DNA of 43,284 bases. It comes from Moraxella sp. (GTDB taxonomy: Bacteria > Pseudomonadota > Gammaproteobacteria > Pseudomonadales > Moraxellaceae). Positions within the stretch are counted from its first letter, which is position 1; each line of letters starts with the position of its first letter. A program made the translations under genes and the position numbers. The notes beneath the pieces were generated by a model. That model saw only the letters and a list, made by a program, of their open reading frames with translations, searched no databases and had not been told where the DNA came from. Positions 41,071 through 43,284 of the stretch are shown in pieces. Where the stretch lies: assembly GCA_030525825.1 (NCBI GenBank), contig JAUNDZ010000018.1, positions 1 through 43,284 on the forward strand. Reading direction: 5' to 3'.

Positions 41071-43284
41071 CTAAAACTTCATATTCAGCGACACACTCAC
41101 ATTTCTGCCCTGCTGTGGCACAAAGGGCAAAAATGAGTTATGTACATAGACCTTCTCGTTCAGTAGGTTATTGGCACGGATTGACCAAGTATAATCCATT
41201 TGCCCTTTGTGTCCATGATAATCTAAGCCGATATTGAGTAGGTTGTAGCCATCGGTGGCGTCCTCATTGATATAAATGGGGCAAAGTTTGTTGCGTCCTG
41301 CGTTATGATAGGGGCATTCGCTGTCGTATTTGGCGGCGACAGACTCCGAGGTGCGTTTTTGGGCAAAGACTTTGCTAAACTCCAAAGACGACGACCAATT
41401 ACCGTGTTCGCCATTGATACGAAATCCAAGACGGTCAGGTGACAGGCGTGGGGCGTGTCGGTCTGGGCGAGTGATGGTTTCTTGACCGATGATGGGGCGT
41501 TTGTAGATGGCACATTCTTCTTCATAATCTGGGTGCATTCTGCTCCAACCGCAGTCTTCTGGGTCTTCGTAGCCAACCAGTTGCCTGTCGCCATAGATGT
41601 TACCCACAAAAATGGGGTCAAAGCCGTACAACCTCCCACGCACTTTATCACCAAAGACTGCTACTTTATAATTGGGGTTAAATTGATAGCCGATTTCAAG
41701 CTCCGCCCCACGAATCTTGGCTTTGGACTGGGTGTATCGTCTCATCGCCAAATTACCCACCTTGTAGAGATTTTCTGGGTGGATAAAGTTGTCAAAGTTA
41801 TTGCCATACACACTGCCCTTAACGCTCCATTTATCGCCCTTAAAGGTCGCTCCAAATTCTAGGTTGTTTGATTTTTCTTTATCAAGATTTTTATTGCCAA
41901 ACATAAAGGAGTTGGTCGCCAAATGCTTACCGTGATAATAAAGCTCCATCGGGCTTGGTATGCGTTCGTTGTGCGAATAAGTGGTATCAAGGCGAAGTTT
42001 GGGCGTGATGTCGTACAAGGCGGTAATGGCGTAGGATTTGGCGTTTTGCTTGTAGGTCGTCAAATCAGGATATTCTTGGCGAACCGCTCGCCCAAAACTC
42101 TTTAAGGTGTGGTCAATCTCATCTAGGTCATAATGCACAGGGATTTTGGTGTTTTCAAAACGATAGCCCGTTTCAAGTGTCAGATTGCCAAATTTGGCAT
42201 TGGTCAAGGCAAACAGCCCCAATGATTTTTGGGTATTTTCTACCAAAGGTCGGCGGTTTTCTGACTTTTCTTTAATGCTGGGGATTAGGGCGTGTGTGCG
42301 GTTTTGGGCGTAGTCTGCCCCCCATACCAGACCGTATTTATCAGCAATATTGTGATGAAAACTTAGCTTGCCAAGATAAGCATCGTTGCCATAATAAACA
42401 GGATTGCCCTGTACAAACCGCTCTTTGCTACCGCTCATAATGGGCTTGCCTTCGTCAAATTCGGTATGCTTATAATTGGTGTAGCCTAAGTTTAATTTGA
42501 CTTTATCCAGCCAATTAAATGGCTTATCAAGCTCGCCTTGAATGGTGGTGGAGCTTGACCGCATTTCTAGCCAAGGGGCTTTGTGGTTGTGGTCGTGCTT
42601 GTGTCCATAGACATGGTCGTGGCTGTGGGCGGGGTCAGCTTCGTGGTCGTTACCACAGTGAAAATGCAAAGCGTCCACCATATCACGATCTTCCATCAGA
42701 TGTGGATAAATGGTCAAATAATGCCGACCCCAACCAAGCCTAGCCAAAGGCTCGGTAACGTGTGCCATACACTGATCAAACTTATGGTTATGCCCCACCA
42801 GTCCATAAGTCTCACGCCGTAGCGTGTGAGCAAGCCCCAAATACCCCTTATCGCCGATGTAGGATAAGCCGATGGTACTGGCTTTGGTTTTATTATATGA
42901 GTCAGGCAGATAGTTTAGGACACCGTCATCAAACTTAATGGCGGGGACATTATAAGGGTTAGCGTCCCTCGCCAAGCCCTCCACACGCATCGCCAAACGG
43001 CTACCCAGCGGAAAAGCAAGCGATGAGGTGATGAGCTTTTCGTCCGACCCTAAGTTAAAGCGAAACAAGGTCTCGCCCTCCACCCCAGACGGCAGACGGC
43101 TTGGCACCTTGCCGTCTATGACATTGATGACCCCAGCAGGCGAGGCGTTGGCGTGCATGAGCGTGCTTGCCCCACGCACAAGCTCCACACGACTGGCAAG
43201 CAAAGTATCCACCCCCACAGCGTGGTCAGGACTGATGTTTGACATATCCGCCACGCCCAAGCTGTTGTTTAGCACCTTGACTCG
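41071..43284 (-). CDS. TonB-dependent outer membrane receptor, ZnuD-like (partial, N terminus outside window)
   Basis: This is a receptor that imports zinc (or heme/metal) through the outer membrane using TonB energy. At least 737 residues are visible; the frame remains open to the window edge, so the signal peptide, TonB box and first part of the plug are missing. The plug is seen as RVKVLNNSLGVADMSN and VELVRGASTLMHAN with the GVINVIDGKVPS end. The barrel follows and ends in the C-terminal aromatic signature VSLNMKF. An extracellular loop near 42570-42665 is very rich in His, Asp and Cys (HFHCGNDHEADPAHSHDH, then further HKHDHNH), as in ZnuD-type zinc receptors. Two more Cys pairs (EDCGWSR/EECAIY, ECPYHN/KLCPIY) suggest loop disulfides. 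The gene is probably controlled by Zur, but its promoter is outside the window. Confidence 0.85.
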   Translation of the reverse strand, partial: RVKVLNNSLGVADMSNISPDHAVGVDTLLASRVELVRGASTLMHANASPAGVINVIDGKVPSRLPSGVEGETLFRFNLGSDEKLITSSLAFPLGSRLAMRVEGLARDANPYNVPAIKFDDGVLNYLPDSYNKTKASTIGLSYIGDKGYLGLAHTLRRETYGLVGHNHKFDQCMAHVTEPLARLGWGRHYLTIYPHLMEDRDMVDALHFHCGNDHEADPAHSHDHVYGHKHDHNHKAPWLEMRSSSTTIQGELDKPFNWLDKVKLNLGYTNYKHTEFDEGKPIMSGSKERFVQGNPVYYGNDAYLGKLSFHHNIADKYGLVWGADYAQNRTHALIPSIKEKSENRRPLVENTQKSLGLFALTNAKFGNLTLETGYRFENTKIPVHYDLDEIDHTLKSFGRAVRQEYPDLTTYKQNAKSYAITALYDITPKLRLDTTYSHNERIPSPMELYYHGKHLATNSFMFGNKNLDKEKSNNLEFGATFKGDKWSVKGSVYGNNFDNFIHPENLYKVGNLAMRRYTQSKAKIRGAELEIGYQFNPNYKVAVFGDKVRGRLYGFDPIFVGNIYGDRQLVGYEDPEDCGWSRMHPDYEEECAIYKRPIIGQETITRPDRHAPRLSPDRLGFRINGEHGNWSSSLEFSKVFAQKRTSESVAAKYDSECPYHNAGRNKLCPIYINEDATDGYNLLNIGLDYHGHKGQMDYTWSIRANNLLNEKVYVHNSFLPFVPQQGRNVSVSLNMKF

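Noticed and set aside
1-43284. CRISPR arrays, tRNA or rRNA genes, intact insertion sequences, prophage genes
   Set aside because: No regularly spaced direct repeats, cloverleaf-like sequences, rRNA segments, transposase frames or phage structural genes were recognised by reading both strands.

Overview
The window reads as a chromosomal segment of a gamma-proteobacterium of the family Moraxellaceae, most likely the genus Moraxella. The reasons are moderate-to-low GC with AT-rich spacers, a complete Na+-translocating NADH:quinone reductase operon, protein sequences typical of that family, and several single-gene units separated by short intergenic hairpin terminators. The genus assignment is an inference from sequence style, not from a database search. 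No rRNA, tRNA, CRISPR array or intact IS element was recognised.

Layout. 1-414 is the 3' end of thrS. 430-3340 is an AT-rich accessory block inserted between thrS and infC. It holds two related secreted beta-rich proteins on the + strand (511-900 and a frameshifted copy at 2947-3298). Between them, on the - strand, lie two related secreted helical proteins with paired cysteines (1165-2289 and 2361-2771). A small MITE-like element lies at 1064-1167, and an 8-base G/C homopolymer sits inside the promoter of the 2771 gene. infC follows at 3411 with an AUU start. Next come rimI (-), rnr (+), hisA (-), and a possible fragment of an H-NS-like gene at 7963-8095. The six-gene nqrABCDEF operon covers 8102-14177. 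A type IIG restriction-modification enzyme with a mosaic specificity region spans 14331-17441.

17507-24517 holds slyD (-), an M61 aminopeptidase (+), an RluE-type pseudouridine synthase (-), a membrane-anchored OmpA-domain protein (-), a rhomboid protease (+) and a metallophosphoesterase (+). 24645-27607 holds purE and purK, with a class II Fic protein and a YaiI-type protein translationally coupled behind purK. 27743-30953 is a likely operon of an AI-2E/PerM-type permease, pdxB and epmA.

31027-33854 (-) is a three-gene cluster reading 2-oxoglutarate/Fe(II) dioxygenase, then class V PLP enzyme, then CitE-like lyase. It is the best candidate for an undescribed metabolic pathway in the window. 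The rest holds the ETF:ubiquinone oxidoreductase (-), a DUF1285 protein plus murI (+), a 58-residue small protein, an MltB-type lytic transglycosylase (-), a MATE exporter (-), and the 3' part of a ZnuD-like TonB-dependent zinc receptor (-) that runs off the right edge.

Most of the sequence is core metabolism: respiration, purine, histidine and PLP synthesis, the cell wall and translation. The accessory signals are concentrated in the thrS-infC block, the restriction enzyme, the Fic insertion and the dioxygenase cluster.
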